Notes: generated by a model not told the origin, from the sequence alone. Counted from the first letter of the stretch, positions 45,163 to 55,270 are shown. The stretch: DNA of 64,000 nucleotides from Aliiroseovarius sediminilitoris (GCF_900109955.1 NZ_FOJB01000001.1:434001-498000); one strand, 5' to 3'. Program-made: numbers and translations.

Positions 45163-45977
45163 GGCTGCATGGCGCCCTGAACACCCGTGGGCAACCTGCT
45201 GCGCGCAACATAGACGAGTTGCACAACCACGCCCCAAAGCAGGCAGACCAGCGGGGCAGCTTCATTGGTCAGCACGGACAGAAGAAGAATGAGCGGCAGA
45301 ACAGCGATATGGGTTTTCAGGTGATAGCTGCGAGCTTTGCGTTCTGGCAGCGACAGTCGCCCTTTGGCATCCATGTAGGTCAGGAACCGTGGCAGGGTGA
45401 ACAGCAGAAGCGCGGTGGCGAAAACCGTCAGAATGGCCGTTGTGTCACCTTTGACAATCAGTGCAGGCAGAATGGGCAGCGCGAACCTGAACAGGGAAAG
45501 CTGTATGAATGTATAGAACTTCAACTCGACCGCGCGCAGGGTGTTGTGAGCGATCAGCGTAGCGGCCAACGCTGCCACGGCAGTCCAGTAAAGGCCCGAG
45601 GTGACGACCCCCAATACGAAGGCCGCAGCCAGCCCAACACCCAGCCGTATGACCACGAAAGCGAAGATGAAACCAGCGGAACTGGCGACCTCTACCCGTC
45701 GCCGGGGAGTCGGATCATGACGCAACCCGATCGTGTCATTGGCCAGATAGCCCAGTTCATAGATGCAGATGAATGTGGCATAGCCCAACAGATAACTGGT
45801 GATTGCAGCCCCTGCAGACAGATCGCCAAGCAGTGCCAGAAGGATCATTCCTGACACCCACGCCGTCAGGGCATTGACGATGAAGTCGCGCGGCCAGTGA
45901 TAGCGAGAGACGAACGCATATCCAAACGGCAGCAGCAGGATCAGGTGGCGCAGCCTAGTGGCACAGAATTTCGGCAT
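45159..45977 (-). CDS. UbiA-like polytopic membrane protein
   Basis: This 272-residue protein has about seven to eight helices. It carries a UbiA-like first motif at 80-94: ND, then D88 and basic residues (LANDTIGLRHDPTPRRR), where the middle aspartate of the usual NDxxDxxxD is glycine. The second aspartate motif of UbiA enzymes is not clear. UbiA members transfer prenyl chains or, as in decaprenyl-phosphate phosphoribosyltransferase, join a sugar phosphate to a polyprenyl phosphate. It starts 23 bases inside the HAD gene, an arrangement recalling fused HAD-UbiA proteins. The function in this capsule locus is inferred. Confidence 0.6.
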   Translation of the reverse strand: MPKFCATRLRHLILLLPFGYAFVSRYHWPRDFIVNALTAWVSGMILLALLGDLSAGAAITSYLLGYATFICIYELGYLANDTIGLRHDPTPRRRVEVASSAGFIFAFVVIRLGVGLAAAFVLGVVTSGLYWTAVAALAATLIAHNTLRAVELKFYTFIQLSLFRFALPILPALIVKGDTTAILTVFATALLLFTLPRFLTYMDAKGRLSLPERKARSYHLKTHIAVLPLILLLSVLTNEAAPLVCLLWGVVVQLVYVARSRLPTGVQGAMQP

Positions 45978-46623
45978 CCCACTTCCTCATCCATTTGCGG
46001 GGAGTGCGTGAGGCAACCAACACAGCGGGGTATGCCACCGCGACCAGATCACGGTCCGACCGGTTGTCGGTGATCACCGCAAACTGCACATGGTCAAGCG
46101 AGTGATTCAGATATGCCTCGATCGCTTTGCGTTTTTGTCCGGTCAGATCACGGAACAACCGGCCTGTCAGGCACCCATCCTGAACATCCGGCTGCGATGC
46201 GATGCAGGGTAGTTCAAGTTTCCGTGCAATTTCTTCAATCACAGGCGCAAGGGCGTTTGACACCAGGACAGGCTGCCAACCCGAAGCGCGCATTTGCGCC
46301 ACACGGGCATGGGCGGCGGGTATGGCGTGGGTGGGAAGATGATCCGCGACATATCGCGTCGCCGAGGCTTGCAGTGAAGTCAGGGTTTCACCCCGCAGGC
46401 TGGCCAGAACAAGCGCACGGTGGGCGTCAAACCGGCTCAGTTTGGCAAATAGGATCAATCCCTGTTGCAGCATTGATCGGCGGCGCGTCAGAGCCTTCAT
46501 CATCGCAAACCGCCACCGATGCCCGCGGCGCGCGTGGTGAAACGTCACCAGTCCGGCAGTGGTGTTGGTATCATACAATGTGCCGCAGACGTCTACCGCA
46601 AGGGTCCGGTCGGTGTGAGTCAT
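45955..46623 (-). CDS. HAD-superfamily hydrolase of the capsule locus
   Basis: The 222 residues carry motif I DVCGTLYDTNT (nucleophile D11), motif II LVSNAL, motif III lysine in GQKRKAIEAY and motif IV ITDNRSDRDLV. The residue two after the nucleophile, normally Asp in phosphatases, is Cys13. A helical cap lies between motifs I and II, as in HAD-IB enzymes. Its tight coupling to the UbiA-like gene suggests it dephosphorylates that enzyme's product, for example a polyprenyl-phospho-sugar phosphate; this is inference. Confidence 0.8.
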   Translation of the reverse strand: MTHTDRTLAVDVCGTLYDTNTTAGLVTFHHARRGHRWRFAMMKALTRRRSMLQQGLILFAKLSRFDAHRALVLASLRGETLTSLQASATRYVADHLPTHAIPAAHARVAQMRASGWQPVLVSNALAPVIEEIARKLELPCIASQPDVQDGCLTGRLFRDLTGQKRKAIEAYLNHSLDHVQFAVITDNRSDRDLVAVAYPAVLVASRTPRKWMRKWDAEILCH

Positions 46624-47861
46624 GCGGCCTTCCTTTCGATGCCGAACGACCGATAGAGCGCGTCGTAGACATCACATGCCCGTTCAAGTGAAAACCGGGC
46701 GGCGGCATGGGCGCGAATGACGGCGCGTGGGGCAAATGGAGCCGACGCGATGGTGCGTGCGGCGTGTTCAATCGCAGGGGTGTCGTGATGAGCAAGCACC
46801 AGACCGAACCGGCGATCCGGCAAGATGTCGTTGATATCGCCAATCCCGGTGTTGCTGATCACCGGCAGGCCACAGGACAAATATTCACCGACCTTGGTGG
46901 CCGAAACGCCGAGGCTGGACTTGCTGGCAATGCGGAAGGACAGGCCGATATCCGCAGCGTTCAGAAGCGCAGGCACCTCGTCATGCGGAACATGGCGGCA
47001 GGTCAGATGCGCCGGGTTCAGCGTGACACCATAGCTTTGGGCAGCCTGGACATGCTGTTGCACATCGAGGTCCCCGACCAACAAAAGCCGCCCCCGCATC
47101 CGCTGCGCTTGAAGGGCGGCCAGCAGGCGATATGTCGTGCCCATCTGATAGAGCGGCCCAGCGGATCCAAGATGCACCAGCACAACATCTTTTGCCGAAT
47201 ACCCCAGCGCCAGCCGCGTGCTTGCCCGCAGGGTCTTGTCGGGTCGGAACCGGGTCTGATCGACGCTACAGGGAATGACGCTTGTGACCGACCCCGCCGA
47301 CGGGCGGCGTGTTGCGACGACGGCTTTCGCGTCGTGGGTCAAGGCGATAATCGCGCTTGCGTCGCTGATTGCCTTTGTTTCCAGTTTGCGAAAGTGACGG
47401 GAAATGCTGTGGCCCAGCGGTCCTTGCCAGATGCCTGCCTCGCAGCGTTCGTCCACCCAGAACCCGCGCATGTCGAACACAAAGGGCAGGCCGCGCCGCT
47501 TGCAGACTGGCAGGACCGCCCCCAAGGGCATATAGCTGCGGCAATGGATCAGGTCGGGCTGAAAGGCGTCGACCAGCTTGTCCAGACGGCTTTGCATCAA
47601 CGCCGGCATGGCGAAGCGCTCCAGCTTCCCCGCCAGCGGCAAGGTGCGGCGCAGGATTGGGCTGTGCAAGACCCCGGCGCGTTTCAGCCTTGGTGCGATC
47701 TTGGTGTCAAAAACGTCCTGCCTTGTGGGATGCTCGACCGACAGGCAGGCGATGCGATGACCGCGGGCCGCCAGGCCTTCAAGATAGGGTAGCACCTGCG
47801 CGGTGCCGATATGATCGGACAGGCCGTTATTGGTGACGAAGATCGAACGGGTGGCGCTCAT
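46620..47861 (-). CDS. Glycosyltransferase, GT4-like
   Basis: The 413 residues have a GT-B fold: N-terminal domain SIFVTNNGLSDHIGTAQVLPYLEGLAARGHRI with the GxxQV-type glycine-rich loop, and a C-terminal domain with VVLVHLGSAGPLYQMGTTYRLLAAL and LSFRIASKSSLGVSATKVGEYLSCGLPVISN (the KxxEYLxxGxPV signature). It adds one sugar of the repeat unit; donor unknown. ATGA overlaps with both neighbours. Confidence 0.88.
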   Translation of the reverse strand: MSATRSIFVTNNGLSDHIGTAQVLPYLEGLAARGHRIACLSVEHPTRQDVFDTKIAPRLKRAGVLHSPILRRTLPLAGKLERFAMPALMQSRLDKLVDAFQPDLIHCRSYMPLGAVLPVCKRRGLPFVFDMRGFWVDERCEAGIWQGPLGHSISRHFRKLETKAISDASAIIALTHDAKAVVATRRPSAGSVTSVIPCSVDQTRFRPDKTLRASTRLALGYSAKDVVLVHLGSAGPLYQMGTTYRLLAALQAQRMRGRLLLVGDLDVQQHVQAAQSYGVTLNPAHLTCRHVPHDEVPALLNAADIGLSFRIASKSSLGVSATKVGEYLSCGLPVISNTGIGDINDILPDRRFGLVLAHHDTPAIEHAARTIASAPFAPRAVIRAHAAARFSLERACDVYDALYRSFGIERKAA

Positions 47862-48991
47862 ATGTGCCTCATTGACTTTGATAACTTGGGTTCAGGAAGA
47901 AGGGGCAGGAACCTGACAGCCGCGACACCCGGACGGAAGTCCAGAGCGCGTTTGCGCGCCGCGTCAGGGTTGTGCGGCACACGCAGGGCGGCACCGATTG
48001 CGGCAGCCAAGGCGGCGGTGTCCCCTACAGTAACCAGGGTGCCAACGTCGGGGGTGTTCAGGATTTCGGCTGGGCCATGGGGGCAATCGGTGGCGACAAC
48101 GGGAAGGCCGTGCGACAACGCCTCGACAATCACATTCGCGAACCCTTCGCTGCGTGAACTGAGCGCGAACAGATCGGCGGTCGCATAATAGGACCCGGTA
48201 TGCGGCGTGAACCCCGGCATCGCCACCCGTTCGGTCAGGCCCAGCGACTGCACCATCCCAGACAGCACCGCACGATCAGGCCCATCGCCAAGAATGACAA
48301 GTTCGCCGTCGCAGCCTTTGTCCAGCAGCAGGCGGAAGGCACGCAGAAGGGTCGGAAAACCTTTCTGCCAGCGCAAAGAGCCAACGGCCAATATCCGATG
48401 CTTTGCCTGTGCGGGCCAGACGGCGTGTCCTGTGTCTGGTTCGGGACGCATGACCGGGTTGTGGATGACCTTGACCCGGCCGACCGGCAGACGCCCCAAT
48501 TGCTCCAGATCGCGGGCAGACCCGGCCGAGACCGAGACATTGGCCCGCGCCCGAAGATAGGTTGCGCGGATACTTGCCCGCAACACAAGCCGGTGCGGCA
48601 CGCCTTTGCCCGCGTATTGATTCGACAGCGTCGCGTGATCGGTGGTGATGATCGGCACCCCCGTTCCGCGCGCCGCCCAGACCGCGATGCTGGTCAGGGG
48701 CCACATCGCCGGGACCAGCGCCGTTGGTTGGTTTTCGCACAGCCAACGGCGCAACGGCGTGGCGACCTCCCGTAGACGGTCGGTCTTCAGGTCAGTGATG
48801 GGAAGGCGCGCGTGCTGGGCGTCGGCCATCAACGCGCCACCTGCGTTGGCAAGGATGATATGTGGCGCATAGCCAAACTGCGCAAGCTCGGTGGCCAGCG
48901 TCAGCATCACACGTTCCGCGCCGCCGCCGCGCAGGTCAGGTAACACGAAGGCCAGTGTATTGTCAGATTGCAGCGGATAAGCGTGCTTCAT
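47858..48991 (-). CDS. Glycosyltransferase, GT4-like
   Basis: The 377 residues have a GT-B fold: LAFVLPDLRGGGAERVMLTLATELAQFGYAPHIILA at the N-terminus is the GT4 opening with GGAERV. HRILAVGSLRWQKGFPTLLRAFRLL and the acidic block LSSRSEGFANVIVEALSHGLPVVATDCPHGPAEIL complete the donor site (E-x7-E). It is related to, but clearly distinct from, the neighbouring glycosyltransferases, so the repeat unit probably needs at least three transfers after the initiating sugar. Confidence 0.9.
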   Translation of the reverse strand: MKHAYPLQSDNTLAFVLPDLRGGGAERVMLTLATELAQFGYAPHIILANAGGALMADAQHARLPITDLKTDRLREVATPLRRWLCENQPTALVPAMWPLTSIAVWAARGTGVPIITTDHATLSNQYAGKGVPHRLVLRASIRATYLRARANVSVSAGSARDLEQLGRLPVGRVKVIHNPVMRPEPDTGHAVWPAQAKHRILAVGSLRWQKGFPTLLRAFRLLLDKGCDGELVILGDGPDRAVLSGMVQSLGLTERVAMPGFTPHTGSYYATADLFALSSRSEGFANVIVEALSHGLPVVATDCPHGPAEILNTPDVGTLVTVGDTAALAAAIGAALRVPHNPDAARKRALDFRPGVAAVRFLPLLPEPKLSKSMRHI

Positions 48992-50790
48992 GCCGCCACC
49001 CCCGCCAAGGCACGAAACCCGTCATTCTGCGCGATCAGCTGGGCATAGCTTCCCTGGGCCACGATGCACCCACGTTCCAGCACCACGATCTGATCGCAGC
49101 CCTCGACGGTCGAGATACGGTGGGCGATCATCACGATGGTTTTCTGCCCCTGAAGCCCGGTAATCGCCCTCATCACTTCGCGTTCTGTCGAGGTGTCGAG
49201 CGCGCTTGTCGCCTCGTCAAACACCAGAATGTCGGGGTTGTGATACAAAGCGCGCGCGATGCCGATGCGCTGGCGTTGTCCACCGGACAGTCGCACGCCG
49301 CTTTCGCCAACGGCGGTGTCATAACCGGCAGGCAGTTGCGTATCCACAAAGTGATCCAGTTGCGCCATCCGGGCACACTCAACGATGCGCTGCATGTCGA
49401 TCTGCGCGCGTGGCGTGCCAAGGGCGATGTTCTCTGCAATGCTGGTGTCGGCCAGAAAGATCGACTGTGGCACATAGCCGATTGCGGCCTGCCAGTCTTT
49501 GACATTCGCCGTGGTGATCGGAGTGCCATCGACACCAATCTGCCCGGCTTGCGGGGTCAGAAGACCCAGAAGCAGGTCGACCAAAGTCGTTTTGCCTGCC
49601 CCGGTGCCGCCGACGATGCCAAAGGACGCGCCCGCCGGGATGGTCAGGGACACATCACTCAGGCTGCGCGTGGCGTCGTCATGGGAATAGCTGACGTTCG
49701 TCACCTCCAGCGCCTTGGTCAGGTGCATTGGCGGCACCGCCCGCGTATCGGGGTAAACATCCGACAAGGCTTGCATGTCGCTGAACAGAACATCAACCGC
49801 ACCTGCGCCGAACCGAAACTCGACCATCGCACGGTAAATACCCTGCACGGACGGCAACATCCGGTAGCCTGCAAAGGCATAGACGCCAAGCTTTGGCAGG
49901 ATAGCGGCGGTGCTGGCATTGGGGCCAGCGGCCGCCAGCAGGGCGACGCAGAGAAGCAACATGCCGCCGAAGCCGATCGCTTCGACCAGATATTTCGGGA
50001 CTTGGCCCAAGACGAGGTTGGCGGCTTGCATTCGCGACACCTCGATAGATGGGGCGCGGAAATGGCGGATATAGGAGTCTTCTTTCCCCAGGATGCGGAT
50101 GTCCTTGATGCCGCCCAAGGCCTCGCGTGTGATCGTATAGCGGGCTTCGTCCGCGACCACGCGGCGGGCGCTGTTGCGGGTGACAAGGTGCCGAATTGCC
50201 AGGAAGATCAGCGTATAGGCCGTGCCCAGAGTGGCGATCGCGGTGAAGGCGATGATTGGGTCCATCAAGATCAGAAAGCCCAGCATCGACAAAAGCGTCA
50301 CAACGGATGTGGTCAGCCGCAGCACCGGAGCCAGCGCGAACATGGTGACTTGTTCGACCTCGGACAGGATGTTTTTCGCCATCTCGCCTGTGTGGCGGTT
50401 CAGAAAGAACGCATATGGCTGGCGCAGGTAACGCTCGATTAACCGCGTGCCAAGGCTGTGGCGGCGCATCTGGACGAACCGTGTCATCGCGTATTCGCCC
50501 GCGCTTCGGATCAGCGCGCCGCTGACAAGGAAGGCGAAGGTGATGAGGGCAAGCACCAGAAGGAAGCCGAGATGGTCCGTAAATCCACCCCAGCGATAGG
50601 CGGCAGATAGATAGGCGTTCGTCTGCACAAGACCGGGATCGGACAGTGCCAGAAAGAACGGAAAGACCGAAGCTACGCCGATCACCTCGAACACCGCCAT
50701 AAGTAGTGCAAGGCTGAATACCAAAGCACCGCGTCTGCGTTCGCGGGGGGTCAGAAGGGACCAGATCTTACCGAGCGTTCGTGTCTTCAC
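48988..50790 (-). CDS. ABC transporter, fused permease-ATPase (lipid-linked oligosaccharide flippase type)
   Basis: The 600-residue half-transporter has six N-terminal helices (about 20-300) and an ATPase domain with Walker [10 protein letters not shown], signature [15 protein letters not shown] and Walker [13 protein letters not shown]. The membrane part ([29 protein letters not shown]) resembles PglK/MsbA-type exporters. In a locus without a visible Wzx it most likely flips the finished lipid-linked unit across the inner membrane. ATGA overlaps join it to the glycosyltransferase and the nucleotide-sugar dehydrogenase. Confidence 0.88.
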   Translation of the reverse strand: MKTRTLGKIWSLLTPRERRRGALVFSLALLMAVFEVIGVASVFPFFLALSDPGLVQTNAYLSAAYRWGGFTDHLGFLLVLALITFAFLVSGALIRSAGEYAMTRFVQMRRHSLGTRLIERYLRQPYAFFLNRHTGEMAKNILSEVEQVTMFALAPVLRLTTSVVTLLSMLGFLILMDPIIAFTAIATLGTAYTLIFLAIRHLVTRNSARRVVADEARYTITREALGGIKDIRILGKEDSYIRHFRAPSIEVSRMQAANLVLGQVPKYLVEAIGFGGMLLLCVALLAAAGPNASTAAILPKLGVYAFAGYRMLPSVQGIYRAMVEFRFGAGAVDVLFSDMQALSDVYPDTRAVPPMHLTKALEVTNVSYSHDDATRSLSDVSLTIPAGASFGIVGGTGAGKTTLVDLLLGLLTPQAGQIGVDGTPITTANVKDWQAAIGYVPQSIFLADTSIAENIALGTPRAQIDMQRIVECARMAQLDHFVDTQLPAGYDTAVGESGVRLSGGQRQRIGIARALYHNPDILVFDEATSALDTSTEREVMRAITGLQGQKTIVMIAHRISTVEGCDQIVVLERGCIVAQGSYAQLIAQNDGFRALAGVAA

Positions 50791-52067
50791 AGCCGCAAGT
50801 CCGCCATTTCTCGCGGCAGCGCGGATTTGATGTCATAGATCACCGAGAGGTTCTTGGCGTAGCGGTTGATCCAGCCCGGCGGACGGTCCAGATAGGTGCG
50901 ATGCGGCACCGCCAGCATGACCCCGTCATAGCGATGCACTTGCGGCGTGTCGGTCAGGTCGATCCCGTATTCGGCACGGGCAGTGATGGGGTCGGCCAGC
51001 GGGTCGTGAATGTCCACCCTAACGCCATAATCGCGCAGTTCTTCCAGAATATCGACGATGCGCGTGTTGCGCAGATCGGGGCAGTTTTCCTTGAAGGTCA
51101 GGCCAAGGATCAGAACCCGTGACCGTGCCACGTTTATCCCCTTGCGCATCATCGACTTTATCATTTGTCCGGCGACATATGCGCCCATGCCGTCATTGAT
51201 CCGGCGGCCCGACAGGATCACCTGCGGGTGATAGCCCATCTCTTCCGCCTTATGGGTCAGGTAGTAGGGATCGACGCCGATGCAGTGTCCGCCGACAAGA
51301 CCGGGTCGAAAGGGCAGGAAGTTCCACTTGGTGCCCGCCGCTTCCAGCACGGCACCGGTGTCGATGCCGAGCCTGTTGAAGATGATCGCAAGTTCGTTCA
51401 CCAGACCGATGTTCAGATCGCGCTGGGTGTTTTCGATCACCTTCGCGGCCTCGGCGACGCGGATGCTTTCGGCCTTGAAGGTGCCCGCCGTGATGATCTG
51501 GGCATACAGCGCGTCGATGCGGTCAGCGGCTTCGGGTGTCGAGCCGGACGTGACCTTCACAATCGACGGCAGCCGGTGGGCCCGGTCGCCGGGGTTGATC
51601 CGCTCGGGGCTGTAGCCGACAAAGAAATCGCGGTTGAAGGTCAGGCCCGACGCCGCTTCGAGGATCGGCACGCAGACTTCCTCGGTCGCGCCGGGATAGA
51701 CGGTGCTTTCATAAATCACGATATCGCCTTGCGACAATGCGCACGCCACGGTTTGGCTGGCGCGCCGCAACGGCGTCAGGTCGGGGCGGTTATGGGCGTC
51801 GATGGGGGTGGGGACAGTCACGATGAAGACAGTCGCCGCCGTCAGGTCATCCGGGTCGCTGGTAAAGCGCAGGTGGCGGGCATGGGTCAGGTCGTCGGCT
51901 GTCACTTCATCCGTGCGGTCCTTGCCGGATTGCAATTCAGCGATGCGGGTCGGGTCGATGTCGAACCCGATGACCGGGCGCGTTTTGCCGAACTCGACCG
52001 CAAGCGGCAGGCCGACATAGCCCAGCCCGATCACTGCGATCTGCCCAAGATCTGGAAAGTCCTTCAT
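50787..52067 (-). CDS. Nucleotide-sugar 6-dehydrogenase (TviB/WbpA-like)
   Basis: This 426-residue UDP-sugar dehydrogenase makes a uronic acid donor by two NAD-dependent oxidations. It has an N-terminal Rossmann motif [19 protein letters not shown], the substrate segment [15 protein letters not shown], the catalytic cysteine in [12 protein letters not shown] and a C-terminal domain with [15 protein letters not shown]. The sequence style (TviB/WbpA/WbpO group) favours an N-acetylhexosamine substrate such as UDP-GlcNAc or UDP-GalNAc over UDP-glucose. It heads the leftward capsule operon; upstream lie a CtrA-like site and the CAACCTAAAGA motif. Confidence 0.9.
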   Translation of the reverse strand: MKDFPDLGQIAVIGLGYVGLPLAVEFGKTRPVIGFDIDPTRIAELQSGKDRTDEVTADDLTHARHLRFTSDPDDLTAATVFIVTVPTPIDAHNRPDLTPLRRASQTVACALSQGDIVIYESTVYPGATEEVCVPILEAASGLTFNRDFFVGYSPERINPGDRAHRLPSIVKVTSGSTPEAADRIDALYAQIITAGTFKAESIRVAEAAKVIENTQRDLNIGLVNELAIIFNRLGIDTGAVLEAAGTKWNFLPFRPGLVGGHCIGVDPYYLTHKAEEMGYHPQVILSGRRINDGMGAYVAGQMIKSMMRKGINVARSRVLILGLTFKENCPDLRNTRIVDILEELRDYGVRVDIHDPLADPITARAEYGIDLTDTPQVHRYDGVMLAVPHRTYLDRPPGWINRYAKNLSVIYDIKSALPREMADLRL

Positions 52068-52211
52068 AACCGAACGCGTCCGCTAACAATCCGCAACACA
52101 ACCATTGCGAGTGTAACATTGCGTAAACATCCGTTAAAAGAAAGTTAAAATTCAACCTAAAGAGGCAAAAGGCGCGACCCTTTTCTGTTTCAACCCCAAA
52201 AACACGGGGGA
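52068..52211 (-). promoter_or_regulatory. Promoter region of the leftward capsule operon with CtrA-like site
   Basis: This AT-rich gap holds TTAA-N7-TTAA at 52134-52148, the full-site consensus of the alphaproteobacterial master regulator CtrA, 67 bases upstream of the dehydrogenase start. Next to it is CAACCTAAAGA (52153-52163), shared exactly with the rightward capsule promoter at 38705. Confidence 0.5.
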
Positions 52212-53231
52212 TCAGGCTTTGTAGTAGTCCAGATACCACGCGACGAAGCTATTCACCCCATCGCGGAAATCGGTTTCCGGGCGATAGCCGGTCAGGCGTT
52301 TCAAAAGGGTCGCGTCCGCCCAGGTGGCGGGGACATCGCCCATCTGCATCTCCATGTAATTGCGCTGGGCTTTCTTGCCGATCGCATCCTCGATGGCATC
52401 CACAAAATCCAAAAGACGCACCTTGTCCGAGTTTCCGAGATTCACCACGCGATAAGGCGCGGCAGGTGACAGGCTGTCGCCGTCTTCGATATCATCCGGG
52501 CTGGCGGGGCGAACAGGGACTGCGTCGATCAACAGGCGGATGCCGCGCACCAGATCCTCGACATAAGTGAAGTCGCGGAACATCTCGCCATTGTTGTAGA
52601 TGTCGATGGGGGTGCCGTCGATGATGCCTTTGGTGAATTTGAACAACGCCATGTCGGGGCGTCCCCACGGGCCATAGACGGTGAAGAAGCGGAACATCGT
52701 TGTGGGTAAGCCCCACAGATGTGCATAGCTGTGCGCCATGCTTTCATTTGCCTTCTTGGTGGCAGCATAGATGGTCAGCTGGGTGTCGGCTTTCTCGGTT
52801 TCAGTGAATGGCATGTCGGTGTTTGCGCCATAAACCGAACTGGTCGAAGCCATCAGCAGATGGTCGACCTTGTGCCGCCGTGCGGCCTCCATCACGTTGA
52901 AGGTGCCGATCACGTTGCTGTCCAGATAGGCGCGGGGGTTCTCAAGGCTGTAGCGCACACCAGCTTGGGCGGCGAGGTGGACGATCACGTCAGGCGCGAA
53001 GTCGTCCGTCACCTCGTCCAGCAGCGCCTGATCTTCCAGCATCCCTTCGGTCATCGTGAAATTCGGATCTTGCAACAGCATCTGGTGACGGCGCAGTTTC
53101 AGCGTCACATCGTAGTAATCCGTCATCCCATCATAGCCGTGCACGCGAAAGCCCTCGGCCAGCAGCAGTTTGGACAGGTGATAGCCGATGAACCCGGCCG
53201 ACCCGGTGACCAAAACTTTGCGTTGCGCCAT
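52212..53231 (-). CDS. NAD-dependent sugar epimerase (UDP-glucuronate 4-epimerase-like)
   Basis: This 339-residue extended SDR has cofactor motif GSAGFIG at 10-16, the STSSVYG strand, catalytic YxxxK in IYAATKKANE and TVYGPWGRPDMA. FRDFTYVEDLVRGI and RNYMEMQMGDVPATWAD are typical of GlcA epimerases (LspL/Cap1J type), which convert UDP-GlcA to UDP-GalA. With the adjacent dehydrogenase it suggests an acidic polysaccharide. It is the most upstream gene of the leftward locus, separated by 144 bases from the dehydrogenase. Confidence 0.9.
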   Translation of the reverse strand: MAQRKVLVTGSAGFIGYHLSKLLLAEGFRVHGYDGMTDYYDVTLKLRRHQMLLQDPNFTMTEGMLEDQALLDEVTDDFAPDVIVHLAAQAGVRYSLENPRAYLDSNVIGTFNVMEAARRHKVDHLLMASTSSVYGANTDMPFTETEKADTQLTIYAATKKANESMAHSYAHLWGLPTTMFRFFTVYGPWGRPDMALFKFTKGIIDGTPIDIYNNGEMFRDFTYVEDLVRGIRLLIDAVPVRPASPDDIEDGDSLSPAAPYRVVNLGNSDKVRLLDFVDAIEDAIGKKAQRNYMEMQMGDVPATWADATLLKRLTGYRPETDFRDGVNSFVAWYLDYYKA

Positions 53232-53385
53232 GGGGATATGCCTTTCAGGGTGCGGTTTGGTCGCTTCTAACGCGGGGATCGGGCAACGCCAAGCCTGATC
53301 ATGCGGGCTTAATCTGCGCTGGTGTCATCGCGCGTGGAATGATAATCCGCTGTGAGATACAATTTCCTGACAAGGTGGGGACCGC

Positions 53386-55221
53386 ATGCCTGCTTATCGT
53401 TCCAGAACTTCGACCCATGGCCGCAATATGGCCGGTGCCCGTGGCCTTTGGCGCGCGACCGGCATGACCGATGATGATTTCGGCAAGCCGATCATCGCCA
53501 TTGTGAACAGCTTCACGCAGTTTGTGCCGGGTCACGTCCACCTGAAAGATTTGGGCCAGATGGTCGCGCGCGAGGTTGAAGCCGCAGGCGGTGTTGCCAA
53601 GGAATTCAACACCATCGCTGTCGATGACGGGATCGCGATGGGCCATGATGGGATGCTGTATTCGCTGCCGTCGCGCGAAGTGATCGCCGATAGCGTCGAA
53701 TATATGGTTAACGCGCATTGTGCGGATGCGATGGTTTGCATTTCGAACTGCGACAAGATCACGCCCGGTATGTTGATGGCCGCCATGCGTCTGAACATCC
53801 CCGTAATTTTCGTGTCCGGCGGTCCGATGGAGGCCGGTAAGATCGAGATGGCTGACCTTGACATGGACAAGATCGACCTTGTCGATGCCATGGTTGCCGC
53901 CGCCAGCGAAGACCTGACGGATGAGCAGGTTCAGCATATCGAAGAAAACGCCTGCCCGACCTGCGGGTCGTGTTCGGGCATGTTCACCGCAAACTCGATG
54001 AACTGTTTGGCCGAGGCGCTGGGCCTTGCCCTTCCCGGCAACGGATCGACCCTTGCGACACACGCGGACCGCAAACACCTGTTTCTTGAGGCCGGACGCA
54101 AGATCGTCGAGATCACCAAGCGTCATTACGTGAACGAAGAAAAAGGCCTGCTTCCGCGCGAGATCGCCACGTTTGACGCGTTCGAAAATGCCATGTCACT
54201 GGACATCGCAATGGGTGGATCCACCAACACTGTTCTGCACCTGCTGGCCATTGCCCATGAGGGCGAGGTCGATTTCACCATGAAAGACATGGACCGGCTC
54301 AGCCGAAACGTGCCCTGCTTGTGTAAGGTCGCACCCAACATCGCCAACGTGCATATGGAGGACGTTCACCGCGCCGGTGGCATTTTCTCGATCCTGGGCG
54401 AGTTGCATCGGGCCGGGCTTCTGCATGGCGATTGTTCAACCGTGCACACAGCCACGATGGCCGAAGCGATCGCGAAATGGGACATCAAGATAGCCAACAA
54501 CCCCGAGGCCGAAAGCCTGTTCAAAGCCGCCCCCGGTGGCGTGCGCACCACGCAGGCGTTCAGCCAGTCGAACCGATACAAGGAACTGGACACTGACCGC
54601 GAAGGGGGCGTGATCCGGTCCAGGGAACACGCGTTCAGCGAAGATGGCGGGTTGGCTGTTCTGTTTGGCAACATCGCGTTGGACGGGTGCATCGTGAAAA
54701 CGGCGGGCGTGGATGCCTCGATCCTGAAATTCACCGGCACTGCGCATGTCTGCGAAAGCCAGGATGCGGCGGTCAGCGATATTCTGACCGGCAAGGTCAA
54801 GGAGGGCGACGTGGTCGTCATCCGCTACGAAGGTCCGCGCGGCGGGCCGGGGATGCAGGAAATGCTGTATCCGACCAGCTATCTGAAATCGAAAGGGCTG
54901 GGCAAGGCCTGTGCGCTTCTGACCGATGGGCGCTTTTCGGGGGGCACTTCAGGCTTGTCAATCGGTCACGTGTCGCCGGAAGCGGCAGAGGGTGGTGCGA
55001 TCGGATTGGTGCAGCAAGGCGACAAGATCGAGATCGACATCCCCAACCGCACCATCAATCTGGCCGTGCCGGACGAGGAACTGGCCACGCGCCGCGCCGC
55101 GCAGGACGAACAAGGCTGGCATCCCGCCCAGCCCCGCAAGCGCAAAGTGTCAAAGGCGCTGAAAGCCTATGCGATGCTGGCGTCTTCTGCGGCGAAGGGC
55201 GCGGTGCGTATGATCGACTGA
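53386..55221 (+). CDS. ilvD: Dihydroxy-acid dehydratase
   Basis: It dehydrates 2,3-dihydroxy-isovalerate and -methylvalerate in Val/Ile synthesis, one step before IlvE. It has 611 residues, full length. Iron-sulfur ligands are visible in [11 protein letters not shown] and [19 protein letters not shown]; other signatures are [11 protein letters not shown] and the C-terminal [24 protein letters not shown]. The start has AAGGTGGGG nine to ten bases upstream. It is monocistronic, with a terminator directly after. Confidence 0.97.
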   Translation: MPAYRSRTSTHGRNMAGARGLWRATGMTDDDFGKPIIAIVNSFTQFVPGHVHLKDLGQMVAREVEAAGGVAKEFNTIAVDDGIAMGHDGMLYSLPSREVIADSVEYMVNAHCADAMVCISNCDKITPGMLMAAMRLNIPVIFVSGGPMEAGKIEMADLDMDKIDLVDAMVAAASEDLTDEQVQHIEENACPTCGSCSGMFTANSMNCLAEALGLALPGNGSTLATHADRKHLFLEAGRKIVEITKRHYVNEEKGLLPREIATFDAFENAMSLDIAMGGSTNTVLHLLAIAHEGEVDFTMKDMDRLSRNVPCLCKVAPNIANVHMEDVHRAGGIFSILGELHRAGLLHGDCSTVHTATMAEAIAKWDIKIANNPEAESLFKAAPGGVRTTQAFSQSNRYKELDTDREGGVIRSREHAFSEDGGLAVLFGNIALDGCIVKTAGVDASILKFTGTAHVCESQDAAVSDILTGKVKEGDVVVIRYEGPRGGPGMQEMLYPTSYLKSKGLGKACALLTDGRFSGGTSGLSIGHVSPEAAEGGAIGLVQQGDKIEIDIPNRTINLAVPDEELATRRAAQDEQGWHPAQPRKRKVSKALKAYAMLASSAAKGAVRMID

Positions 55222-55242
55222 TCAAAGGCAGATAGGATCGGG

Positions 55243-55270
55243 AAAGGGCGGGGGTTTATCCCCGCCTTTT
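55243..55270. terminator. Rho-independent terminator after ilvD
   Basis: GGCGGGG (55247-55253) pairs with CCCCGCC (55260-55266) around a six-base loop, followed by TTTTCTAATTTT. Adenines before the stem allow use in the leftward direction too, and the convergent binding-protein gene ends at 55271. Confidence 0.9.

Noticed and set aside
48862-50442. 526-codon open frame antisense to the ABC flippase and adjacent glycosyltransferase
   Set aside because: It crosses the boundary of two real genes, has shadow-like composition and no motif.
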